Made by a program: the position numbers and the translations under genes
Shown here: piece by piece, positions 1 through 13,100 of the stretch
Position numbering within the stretch: the stretch's first letter is position 1
How the letters are laid out: each line of letters opens with the position of its first letter
Source of the DNA: Dipteronia dyeriana
Lineage: Eukaryota > Streptophyta > Magnoliopsida > Sapindales > Sapindaceae
Reading direction: 5' to 3'
Assembly (NCBI GenBank): GCA_032871835.1
Contig: CM065303.1
Span: 59,930,597 to 59,994,596, forward strand
Length of the DNA stretch: 64,000 nucleotides
The notes under the pieces: generated by a model
What the model saw: the letters and a program-made list of their open reading frames with translations, nothing else
Told to the model about the DNA's origin: nothing
Database searches by the model: none

Positions 1-1152
1 AGAATCAACTGAGTGTTTGGTAAACTGGTTTTTAAAAGTGTTGTGAGAACTAAAAGTAATTTCAATGTGTTTAGTAAACTGAAATAAAAAATGTTGTGAG
101 TGTGTAAAATTACTAAAAGGACAGAGACATCTAAATGGTACTAACGTTCTATACTTTACATTTTTCTTGTTTATTTGTGTTTAGTGTTAAGTGTTATATA
201 ATTATGGTACTTTATTGAATTAATTAGTCCCATTTTTTATTCTACTTTATTTAATTAATTAGTTCAATTTTTTTATTTCTTTATTTTATTCTACTTTATT
301 TTTTAATTTCATTTTATTCTATTTTATTGAATTAATTATCCAAATTTTTTTATACAGTTATGGCAACATTTTTTTTGTACAAAAATTTAGTCCAATTATT
401 TTTTTTAAATTTCATTAAAGGTTAGGACAAAGTTGAAAAGTTAGTAAAATTTCATTTAATATCATTGTAGCGCGTTTTCTAAAAGCAGAAACCAAAATTC
501 AAAAACTCAGTTGGGAGAAGCTAAAAGTGACCAAAAACACTTTCCAGCGATTTTAACAAACACCCTGTCTTTAGTCCAGAATCACTTTTGACCCCAAAAG
601 CAGCTGGAGAATCAATGCCAAACTGGGCCTTAATGTCTTGGTCACTTTTTTTTTTTTTTTTTTTTTTTTTTTTGAAAGGTCTTGGTCTCCTTTTTTATAT
701 ATGAATTCAACAGTAGAATGTTGAGCTCTGCGTTTGTGTTTTGGTAAACTAAAGATTTTTTTTTTGTCAATTTGTTTGTTGTTTTCAAGGTGATCCATGC
801 AGTGTTCTCGTAAGAACAGATGCATGTAAACCAACTAATGACAAATGGTTTACAAATTATAGATTTCCAAAGCTACTGCCTCTGGTCTACTTACTGCTCC
901 CATTTGCTTCAAAAACTCTCCTGTTCTGCTTTTCGAAAAAAGTTACTATTTTGCTTTTATAAAATATAGATATATGTCTCTTCACTGTTGTACTGGTATT
1001 TATTTTTTTAAAAATTTTCTTCATCATTGCATATATGATATATCTGACTTGCTTTCTCAGTAAGTAACTTGTTTCTTCGTTTTAAGTATTTCAAAAAGTG
1101 ATCTTGAAACGGGTTTTCTATTTTTTAGCTCTGTGATTGTTGTTTGAAGGAG
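1..1152. other. Upstream intergenic DNA with a probable hAT-like MITE
   Basis: I see no gene here. From about 10 to 565 the ends look like an inverted pair: GTGTTTGGTAAACTGG near the left end resembles the reverse complement of the sequence near 540-565 (GTGTTTGTTAAAATCG), and both are followed inward by a related AAAAGTG...CTAAAAG stretch. That layout is typical of short non-autonomous hAT-type elements, but I could not fix the ends or a target duplication. A run of more than 20 T lies at about 648-674. The 5' UTR of the following gene probably lies after about 1030. Confidence 0.35.
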
Positions 1153-4100
1153 ATGATGGAAGGTAAAAGTTGTAGCAAGAAGAAAAGGGCAGTTCCCCAT
1201 GACTATGGCTTCTCTGATACTGTCTTCTCTTGGTCTCTTAACGACATTTTTGATCAAAGTCTTTTCAAGGACAAGGTTTGCTCTCTTGACGACATTTTTT
1301 ATGAAAATCTGATGGGGATTTTGTCTTTTAGTGTTTTTACTGTTTATAATAGTATATTGAAGTTGCCCTCAATTTTTGATTTCACAATAATCTCCAGTTT
1401 GTCTTTGATGCTGATCAAATCACTATAATTGCCCATAATTAATCATTATTATTGCAAAACATCTGAGAATAGAAGTAATTCTTTGTTGTTATTATTAAAC
1501 AAAAAGAAAAAGTTAGAAAAACCTTTTGAACTCAGATATGGTATGATTGCAAAAGATAAAAATTCCATTTAACATCAGGTTCTGTAAATATGGCACGCGC
1601 TCTGATCTTTCCTGGATGTTATTTCCCTTCTTATGTTGATATAGTTGGATAGTTTGTTAGTTTGTTAATCATCCATAAATTGAATTTATTTACATAAATA
1701 AACTAGTTAATTTTAGGTGCATTTGATTCAATCCACCATTTTCTTAGATTTCTAATGTTATCCCAAATCAATACCATTTCATTTCCATTTTGTTCTAAAT
1801 CGATGAGAACCAATGAGGCTCTTGCCCATCTCTTGGACCAAAGTATTGCCTTATTGGCAGAATAACTTTAAAAAATTGTGACACCGAATACTACAGAACT
1901 TTCAAAGAATGTTGCACAAATGCTGTGGATGCAAAGTGCTTTGCATCTCTTTTGAGGCTACTAGTACATGTGTGCAAGCTTTTACAAATCCTCATATCAT
2001 GTGTTGGCTAATATTGCTTCTCTGCCACATATTATGAACCAAAGTTTTTGGTGCTAATTCTTCTCACTATATGTTTTCTGTTAGTTACTTTTGTATTATA
2101 TCAACTTAATAATGACTGGTCAATAGGTTATTTGATATTCTCTACCACATTGAAGAACTGTTTCGTTACTTGTAGGTTGAAAAAATTCCAGAATCATTTC
2201 ATTCTGTTGGGCAGTATTTTGGGTCATACATGTTCCCTTTATTGGAAGAAACACGAACACAACTGTGTTCGAGCATGGATACTATCTCAAGAGCGCCTTT
2301 TGCTCAAGTTGTTGGTTTTGAGGAGTCTAAGCCATATGGAAGAAAGTTTTATGATGTTAATGTTGATGACTGGAGGAACAGATTCAGTAATCGTGGAAAG
2401 GAGCCATACAAAATTTTGCCAGGGGATGTTTTAATTCTAGCAGATGCTAAGCCTGAATCTGCTTCTGATTTGCAAAGGGTGGGAATGAAATGGACCTTTT
2501 TATCAGTCACAAGAATCCCAGATGATGAGCATGGGATTGGTTCTACATCTATTTACTTTAAAGTCAAGGCCTCAAAAGACATACAATTTGATGATAAGAT
2601 GAAGAAATCCATGTTTGTGATTTTCTTGACAAATATAACTCCTAACTGTAGAATATGGAATTCGCTGCATATGTCTGGAAATTTGAAGATTATTGAGGAA
2701 GTTTTATATACTAATCCTGGGGTAGGTATTTTGAAGATGATTTTTGTTGATTTAATTTTTATTGTTTTAACATTGCGTCTGTTGATGTGTTGGGTTGCAT
2801 CATGCATTGAGTGAAATCTAGTGTTAAAATGGGATGACATACATGAGTTTTAGGGTCATTAAATCTTTAATTAGTATGTTCATATTGACTTTTGAGAGTT
2901 GAAGATTTCATGTTGAATGACAGGTTGAGGAGAACTATGAACTTTGTTGTGTAAAGGGTGATGGCATCTGGAATGGGAAATTTGGTCCTCGTTTATTATC
3001 TGGCCTGAATGATTCTCAAGTAAAGGCTGTTTCTGCTTGTCTTGGTAAAATGCATTGTAACCACAAGTCCAGTGTTGAACTTATATGGGGTCCTCCCGGG
3101 ACGGGGAAAACTAAAACTGTGAGTATTCTACTCTTTAACCTCTTAAAAATGAGATGCAGAACCCTTGTTTGTGCTCCAACAAATGTTGCAATTACAGAAG
3201 TGGCCTCTCGTGTTCTAAAGCTGGTGAAAGAATCGTTTGAAGCAGACTCTGGAAGGGATACACTGTTGTGTCCCTTGGGGGATATTCTGTTATTTGGAAA
3301 TACTGAGCGACTAAAGCTTAATGCAGAAATTGAAGAGATATATTTGGATTATCGCATTAAAAAGCTTCAAGAGTGCTTCGGACAGCTTACCGGTTGGAGG
3401 CATTGCTTTACTTCCATGAGTGATTTTCTTGAAGACTGTGTTTCTCAGTATCATATTTTCTTGGAAAATGAATTGATGAAAGAGAGGGAAAAACATAATG
3501 AAAATGAAATCAAAGAGAAAGAAAGCACAAATAGAACTGATTGGAGCAAGGGGGGGAGCAAGTCATTTCTTGAATTCGTGAGGGCAAGATTTAAATGTTC
3601 TGCAACTTCACTTAGAAATTGTCTTTATGTCTTCTTAACTCACATACCAGAAAGTTGCATTTTGGAAAATAATCTTCGAAACATGGTATCCCTTATCAGC
3701 TTACTTAATTCTTTTGAAACTTTATTGCTTCAAGACAATGTAGCTTCTGAAGAACTGGAGGAGCTATTTTCACATTCAATCATTGAAAATCTTTCTCAGT
3801 CAATACCGGATAGAAAGTACCTGTTTCATGAGATAAGAAATGGATGTCATTCTCTTTTGAGAGTTCTTCGGAATTCCCTTAATGAAATTGACCTTCCAAG
3901 GACAATGTATAAAGAATCATTAAAGAATTTCTGTTTTAAAAAAGCTTCTTTAATCTTTTGTACAGCTACTAGTTCATATAAGCTGCATTCGGCGGAAATG
4001 GAACCGTTAAACTTTCTTGTTATTGATGAAGCAGCACAGTTAAAGGAAAGTGAGTCGACCATACCTCTAAAACTCCCAGGTATAAAGCATGCGATTCTCA

Positions 4101-7100
4101 TTGGTGACGAGTGCCAATTACCAGCTATGGTGGAAAGCAGTGTATGTTGATGTTATTTGGACATCTTTCTAGCATATTCTGTCCTTCATTTGCTTATCAT
4201 TGTTTCCTCATATGGATTTTGACTTAGATTTTTATATTTGATATTTATCTCTCTATTTTGCTTTTCATGGGTTTATTTAGGTTTCTGATAAAGTTGGATT
4301 CGGCAGAAGTTTATTTGAGAGGTTAAGCTCATTGGGCCATACAAAACACCTGCTTGATATACAGTATAGAATGCATCCATCAATTAGCTTCTTCCCAAAT
4401 TCAAATTTTTATCACAACAAGATTTTAGATGCCCCAAATGTTAAAAAACAAAGCTATGAACAATGCTTTTTGTCAGATTCAATGTTTGGTCCCTATTCTT
4501 TCATCAACATATCGGGTGGAAGAGAAGAGTTTGATGATGTTGGCCATAGCCGTAGAAATATGGTTGAGGTATCCATAGTGGTGAACATACTGCAGAACTT
4601 GTACAAAGGTTAGCCTTGTGATTTATTTTTCTATATATATTTGGCCTTTTATTTCAGTTTTGCATAATCAAAAAATAAATAAATTAATAAAGTACTGATT
4701 TTGTTGCAGTTGATTAGTGCTATGCTACATTGCTACATTGTCACAGTATACTTGACAGAATATTCTCTTACTAATTTTATGCATGTCCTCATTCATGTTC
4801 TCGCTGGTGCAATTTAGAGATGGAACAATTTAAAGAAAAAGAGGAAACAGCGGTTTAGAAAATCAGAAAAAGAAACCATGTTAGTTAAGTGGTGCAATTA
4901 AGATATGGAACAATGTAATTTTGACATTAATACAATAGCAAGAATACTCTGAATGTAGTACAGAGGAAGGATAATGTTTGTGATTTGATTATTTGAACAA
5001 AATTTGTATCTTTTTGTTTGTCTTAGACCATGATATTATTAATTGGCGGTCGTGTCTGTCAAGCACTCAAACTGAACTGTTTCATTTGTACTGTTGTTAT
5101 TAATAATGTTTATAATGACATAAATAAATTAGCAATAATATTTGAGTGCATTAACGCTGAAGGCATATCTGTAATATTTCAACGAGATGTGTATCTTTTT
5201 GCTTTTCTTGTAAAATGATATGAAATTACTGATATCAATTTCCTGTTGAACTCATTGGTAATACTTTCAATGCAGCTTGGATTGGCTCAAAAAATAAGCT
5301 CAGCATTGGTGTGGTGTCGCCCTACACTGCTCAAGTAGCTGCAATCCAACAAAAAATTGGACGCAAGTATGATAACAGAGTTGGGTTTACTGTAAAAGTG
5401 AAGTCAGTTGATGGGTTCCAGGGTGGTGAGGAGGATATTATAATCATATCGACTGTAAGATGCAACAGTTATGGATCAATTGGATTTCTATCCAAACCAC
5501 AGAGAGTCAATGTTGCTCTTACAAGAGCTAGGTATCAATTATTGTCAAATCTTACAATGCATGGAATTTGGATTGATTTTAACAACTATGTTTAATGACT
5601 ACTATTTCCTTTGATGCATTATAGACACTGCCTTTGGATTTTGGGGAATGAAAGAACCTTAACTAGAAGTGAATCTATTTGGGAAACCTTAGTCCGAGAT
5701 GCTAAGAGTCGCCAGTGTTTCTTTGATGCTGATGGAGATAAGGATTTGGCTAAAGTGATACTAGAGGTTAAGAAAGAGTGTGGTGAATTCGATGAATTGC
5801 TTAAAGTGGAGAGAATGCGTTTCGAAAGTCAAAGGTGGAAGGTATACAACTATAGTACTTATACTTTCTTTGTCTATCTCCTTCTCCTCTTGCGACTAGT
5901 CCAACTATTAATTTGTCTGTACCTTTTTTACTTGATTCCTCAGGTTCTTTTTAGTGATCAATTTTTGCTATCTTTCAAAAAACTGAAGAAAGTCCAGACC
6001 AAAAAGTCAACTATCATCCTTTTATTGAAACTTGCTAGTGGCTGGCGACCTAAGAAGAGGAATCTAATCTCAGTTTGTGGTAGCTCCCTGCTGGTTAAGC
6101 AATTTCAGGTTGAAAGTCTCTATATTGTTTGCACAATTGACATTGTAAAGGAATTGCAGTACATACAAGTTTTGAAGGTCTGGGATATATTGCCTTTGGA
6201 GGATATCTCAAAATTGGTGAAATGTCTTGATGGTATATTTGCCGATTACACAGATGATTATATCAATCACTGCAAAGAAAAATGTGTTGAGGGGTATGTC
6301 TGCTCGTGTTGTTTCTGTTGGAGATGAATAATGTTGATAATTCTTAAAAGCTTTCAACAGTCTTGAAGTCATAGAAATATTATTGTTTCTTATTTGAATT
6401 TTTAAAACTGTTTTACCATAATGGCTTGTTTGGTTGCACTCAGGAATTTGGAAGTTCCAAAGACTTGGGCAGCCTCTTCAGATATCTTCCAGGTGAAGAA
6501 TCTTGCCAACAATGAAAATGAGGAGTTAAGCAGAGCTTCTTCTGATGGTACAAGTTATTTTGACTACTCTAAGGCGAGCGACAGTCTTTTGCCGATGAAA
6601 TTCTACTCCTTATCATCAAGTGTAGTGAGCCACCTACTTTCTGGCCGTGATGTTAGAGAATTAGATCTCCCACTTCAAGTAACGGATGAGCAATTGGAGA
6701 TGATACTTTTTCCTAAAAGCACCTTTATACTTGGTCAGTCAGGAACCGGGAAAACTACTATTTTGACCATGAAATTATTTCAAAAAGAAAAACTGCACCA
6801 TATAGAATATGAAAAATTCTTTGGAGTTGAGTCTAGTGGACATCTGCATATTAGCCCGGAAAATGAGGTTGAGGTTATTCAAAAGACTAAGAGAGCTATG
6901 TTGCGCCAACTTTTTGTGACGGTCAGTCCGAAACTGTGTTATGCTGTAAAGCAGCATATTTCTCACTTGAAAAGGTGTGTATAACTTTTCCATAAAATGG
7001 TCATTGTAATTTGCTTTTCTAGTTTTCTTTGTTAGTTGATGGTAATTATTGGTAAATTACCTTGATTTTTGGTTAGGTTTCTGCGATTTGGTTTTTATTT

Positions 7101-10100
7101 TTGATGTAAGTGAGAAGACTTAACTTGAAACTGTCATGGTGATGATCAATTGAAAACAAAACATCTATCGGAACCAAACATTTTCTGAAAAATGATCTTT
7201 GTTATTTCTAGGTTTGTAGCTGCATTTTTGTTGATTTTATTTTTATGTATTTATTTATTATTATTATTAAATATGATATATTTCTTCACATTTGCTACAT
7301 GGAACTTGTTTTGCGGATAATTAATAGGGCTTTTTATGTGTGCAGCTCTGCCTTTGGTTGCAAGTTTCCAGCAGAAAGCAGCTTAATTGATGTTGATGAT
7401 ATGGATGATGCGACACAATTCAAGGATATCCCAAATTCTATTTTTGATGTTCCACTTGAGTCATACCCCCTGGTCATAACATTTCATAAATTCTTGATGA
7501 TGCTTGATGGGACATTAGGTACCTCATACTTTGAGAGATTGAATGATGCAAAGAAGCACACAAATGGTAAAATTGAAAGTTTAAGATCGGTTACAAAAGA
7601 AGTCACTTATGACAGGTTTAGATCATTATACTGGCCCTACTTTAATATGCAACTGACAAAGAATCTTGATTCATATAGAGTCTTCACTGAGATTTTATCT
7701 CATATAAAAGGTGGCCTGCGAGCAATTGAGGTTGGCTATGGTAAGCTCAGTCAAGAGGATTATGTTCGATTAACGATGGGCAGGGCTTCAACTTTAAGCA
7801 TGCATAAGAGAGAAAAAATTTATGAAATCTTTCAAACTTATGAAAGAATGAAGGCAGAAAATGGTGAATATGATTTGGCCGATCTAGTTTTTGATCTTCA
7901 TTGCCGACTTAAAGACGAAAACTATCAGATTGATGTAATGGATTTTGTTTATATCAATGAGGTGCAAGAGCTTACCATGAGTCAAATTGCTCTATTCAAA
8001 TATATGTGCAAAAATGTTGATGAGGGTTTTGTTTTCTCGGGGAATACTGCACAGATAATTGCCAAGGGGTTTGATTTTAGGTTCCAAGAAATACGAGCAA
8101 TGTTCCATAAGAAATTTGTTTTGGAATCAAGTAGCAATGAGCAAGTTGGAAGGGAAGAGAACGTACAATTCTCATACATTTTCAGTTTAAGCCAGAACTT
8201 CCGCACCCATGCAGGTGTACTGAACTTAGCTCAAAGCATAATTGAACTTTTATACCGTTTCTTCCCCCAATTTATAGATGTTTTAAAACCTGAGACAAGT
8301 TTTATAAACGGGGAACCTCCTGTCTTGCTCGAGTTAGAGAACAAGGAAAATGCAATCATTAAATTTTTTGGAAAAAGTGGACATTTTGGTATGAATATAG
8401 TTGGTTTTGGAGCGCAGCAGGTAATATTGGTCCGGGATGATTGTGCACGGAAGAAAATTTCCGACCACATTGGCAACCAAGCTCTTGTTCTTACAATAAT
8501 GGAGTGCAAGGGCGTTGAATTTCAGGTGATTCATGTTGTTCACATTTTTCCTTATTAATATTGAAGTAATAAGTTTAGGCTTTCCTTTTTGTAGATTATT
8601 CTACATTCATGTCCTTCCTTGTTTACTCCTAGTTATTGTGATCTTTTTATTGAAGTATTATCTGAGATCTAGTTAACTATTTAAAATCTATTCGTTTAAA
8701 TTTGTTTATCCAAAGTACAAATGCAACCTAAAAGCTAAATTTTCTTCTTCTATTATTGTCAAATTATTTCCTTAATACATCCAAGTTGTTATTATCTTGA
8801 TCAGTATTTTTATAAATCTCTATTTTTCTTATATTTCACATATATTATTCCGTTTACAGGATGTATTGTTGTACAATTTTTTTGGCTCATCACCTCTGAA
8901 AAATTTATGGAGTGTTATATACGAATATATGAAGGAACAAGATTTGCTTGACTCTAATTCACCAAGATCCTTCCCCAGCTTCAATGAGGTTAAACATAGA
9001 ATCTTGTGTGCGGAGCTGAAGCTGTTGTATGTAGCCATTACCCGTACAAGGCAAAGGCTATGGATTTGGGAGGATATTGAGGGGCACTCCAAACCTATGT
9101 TTGACTATTGGAAGAAAAAAGGTCTTGTTCAAGTTAGACAACTAGACGATTCACTTTCACAGGCCATGCAAGTTACAAGCAGCGCAGAGGAGTGGAGGTT
9201 GCAGGGCATCAAGGTTTGTTTGGTTTTTCCACATGATGATATTAATCATCATTATTATAATATTCAACGTCTTCTGTTGTTATTGTGCTCTTATTCTTGT
9301 CACTATCCTCGTTAAGATTTTTGGTTTACTCATTTTGAATGCTTCTCTTTATTGCACTTCTATTGATATTAAATTTTATTTTAATTATCATTTTCTACAC
9401 CCATGTTTTTGTAAGACATTTGACATTCATACCCATGTTTTTGTAAGACATTTGACATTCATATCTTTGCCGCATCATATCTACGGCATAGAACAAACTT
9501 CAGTCCTCATGATCCTCTTAGATCACTGCTAAGATTCAGTCTTATAACTGTCAATGATATGCCTGTCCAACACCCTTCTCCTCAAAAGACATGTTTTAGT
9601 AGAATGTTTACTGGAGAAACTGCATGGCCAACAATAATAGCCTAATAGGTCATATTTTGTTTCTCTTGATGTGAAATATATTTGTTCGTGATTAAATTAT
9701 CATTTGCTACTAGACCCAAAAGCTTAAGCTAATAGGAAATTGTCAAACAATTGTACTTAAGCACTCTAATATAAATAATATACCATTACATAATGATGAC
9801 AATGACAATGTTAACAATTTTACAGTATTGTTGTTAAGAGTTGTAGTGGCTGCCCCTAGTGCTGCTTTTACACTTGTTACGTTTTTTTTTGTAGTCATCA
9901 ATAGTAGTGTTAGTTTTGTTAATTTGTGTTTTATTGGTGGTAGGACCCCAATTGATGTTTGGTTTTTTTTTTTTTGTTTTTTTTGTTTTCACTTGCAATA
10001 TGGTATCTTTTATTTTCTCTTTTCGTTGATTATTTCTTATTTTCAGCTATTTTATGAGCATAACTATGAGATGGCAACAATGTGCTTTGAAAGAGCTGGA

Positions 10101-13100
10101 GATAATTATTGGGAAAGAAGGTCAAAAGCTACTGGCCTTAAAGCTGCTGCTGAACGTCTGCAAAGTTTAAATCCTGAAGAGGCTAAGATTATCCTTAGGG
10201 AAGCTGCTGAAATATTCGAAGAAATAGGCAAGGCTGATTCTGCTGCCAAATGTTTTTTAGATTTGGGGGAGTATGAAACAGCAGGTAGGAATTGGATAAA
10301 TAGTGTTGATTGTCAATAATATATCATCTTTATGTTCAGCATTTTATGTTTATAGTTTTGCATTTCTGATATTTTCTATGAAACTTGGAGATTTTCTCCT
10401 CAGTTTCGGTTTGTCTTTTTAAATGCTGACAATCTTTGTGAATTGTGATGTTGGGAATTTGATGTCATATTGGTAATCCTGTAGTTGGAAAAAGGTGATA
10501 TATTGGTTTACAAGTAATAGAAATATGTTTTGATGCAAATAAGTTCTAATAGGTTCGACTGTTGCAGTGGTTAAGTTGGCTCAGATACTTTTATGGATCA
10601 TATCTTTTGCATTTCTGTAACGTTACTCAGAGCAGGAGACCAGGATATTATGTCTTGCAGTCTGAAACAATGTAATTTATCATTAAATAACCAATTCTCA
10701 ATAAGGATATCTCAGTAATATAATTGCATTTGGTATATCATACTAGCGTTGGCTTTGACGCCTTTGAGTATCAAACTCGGTTTTCATTGTGAACAGGAAT
10801 TTTTCCTGTAATTTGCCAAACTTTTTGTTGCTTTCTACTAGACTAGATAGAAGTCATGCCATTGCAATGTTTGTTTTCTCTCATGATGGAAATTCTCTAG
10901 AAGCTTGAAGGCATTAAAAAACTCCCACAGGCATGGTTTTGGTATTCACACAGCTTAAATAGCTGTAAGCTCACTCAAGTTTTGACATGAAATGAGGTCA
11001 CAATTGATCTTGGTGAATGGTTCCATATATGGACCCTTATGAAAACTAAAAAAGTACATTGGAATTTCTTTTTTTAATTCACTGTTCTTTGTCTTAAATT
11101 TCTTCTCCTTCAAATCCTTATTTGTTTTGAAGTTCTTCTGAACCTAGTTTACAGTAGTTGATAACAAGAAGTGTTTGATTTTGTATTTGGTATAAACTTT
11201 AGCAATAGTAATTTTTATTCCTGCAGGTAGGATTTATTTGGAAAAATGTCCGGAATCTGAGCTGGAAAGTGCTGCAGAATGCTTCTGTTTGGCAGGTCTC
11301 TATGAGCTTGCAGCGGAGGTATACTACAGGGGCAATTTTTTCTCAGCATGTTTGACTGTTTGCACCAAAGCAAAGCTTTTTGACATGGGTTTGCAATGCA
11401 TTAACTACTGGAAACAACATTCTAATACAGATGTTGGTGTAGTTGAAATCAACAAAACTGAACAAGGCTTTCTAGAGAGTTGTGCTCTTCATTATTATGA
11501 CCTTAAAGATAACAAATCCATGATGAAATTTGTTATAGCTTTTCATTCCATAGATTTGAGGCGCAACTTTTTAAATTCTTTGAACTGCTTGGATGAGCTT
11601 CTGTTATTGGAAGAAGAATCGGGGAATTTTCTGGATGCTGCAAATATTGCAAAACGGAGAGGAGATATCCTTCTTGCTGCTGATTTGCTACAGAAGGCTG
11701 GGAATTTTAAAGAAGCATCGACGCTTACCCTCAACTATGTGTTTTTGAACTCTCTATGGTCACATGGGAGCAAAGGCTGGCCCTTGAAGCAGTTTAGCAA
11801 GAAAGAAGAGCTGTTAGAGAGAGCAAAGTCATTAGCAAAAAAAGATTCAAACCAATTCTATGATTTTGTTTGCACCGAGGCTGAAACCTTATCAAATGCT
11901 CAGACTAACTTAGGCAGGATGAATCATCAGTTCAATGCTTCTAAGATACGTCAGAGTATTAGAGGTGAAATATTATCTGCTCGGAAAATTCTGGATGTTC
12001 ATCTTCATTTAAATACCTTTGAATATGAGTGGAAAGATGAATTGGTTTTGAATCCCGTAACATTTTCAGAAGACAAAATCTGTAAAAGCAAGGTTTCTGT
12101 TGAGACACTGGTATATTTTTGGAATTGCTGGAAGGATAAGATTGTGAACATATTTGAGTATCTTAGACGTCTTGAAACCCAAGAAGTTAATGATTATAAA
12201 AGCTACGGAGACTTTTGCATGAGTTACTTGGGTGTGTGGAAACCGTATGAATTGAAGTACAATAATCTGGATACGTTCTATTTGTTGCTAAACTGTGATG
12301 CCAACTGGATGAGAGAATTGAATAACAGATATGTTCGCAAGAGTGGGGAGTTGGTTTCTATTAATATCTGCCAGCTTGTCTTTGCTGCTCAGAGTTACTG
12401 GAGTTTGGAATTATTTTCTGTTGGTATGAAGGTGTTGCACAATCTTGAAGCTCTCTATCAGCAGTCAATGAAGAGTTCGCAGTCCATATTCTGCCAATTT
12501 AGACCTCTTACTTGTATCTATGAGATTGCAAAATTTCTTTTGGATTCCAAGTTTCTATGCAGCCAGCAGCATAATGTCGAGGCACTACAGAAGTTTGTTG
12601 AACTACCAATTAAGCACTTTTTTGGCTATGTATTTCCTCTAGACTGGAGAGAATCATCACAAAAGAATATGATTTTTCTGAGAGGAAGAGAGGTTTGTAG
12701 GAAAATACTCATAGATGTTATTTCGAAATGCATTGGCTTGAAGAATAAGCTATCTTATGGGCAGATTGGAAGTGTGGCAGTAATGATTCTCGGGTCTGGT
12801 AAGCTGCACAATGAATTACTTGAGCAAGTTGTGAAAAAGTGTGATTTAACTTCACCATGGAAGGTCTTCCTAGAGAGTCTCCAGAGGAATATTGGATTGG
12901 AATCTGAGCAGGGTTCTGTACCATGCAATAACAAAAATGAATTGAGGGAGGTATCTCTTGTTCGGAAATTTCATGGAGCGTTGCTAGATACTTATGGAGT
13001 GAACTGGAGGAAAAACCATGACTATATATCACCTGCTTGTTTCCTCTATCTTATTGAGCGCCTTCTGATTATGTTGTCATGCTTCCAGGGTTACTTTTTA

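Noticed and set aside
571..834. Minus-strand open frame of 87 codons
   Set aside because: Its middle is a Lys run from the poly-T tract; no homology or gene structure.
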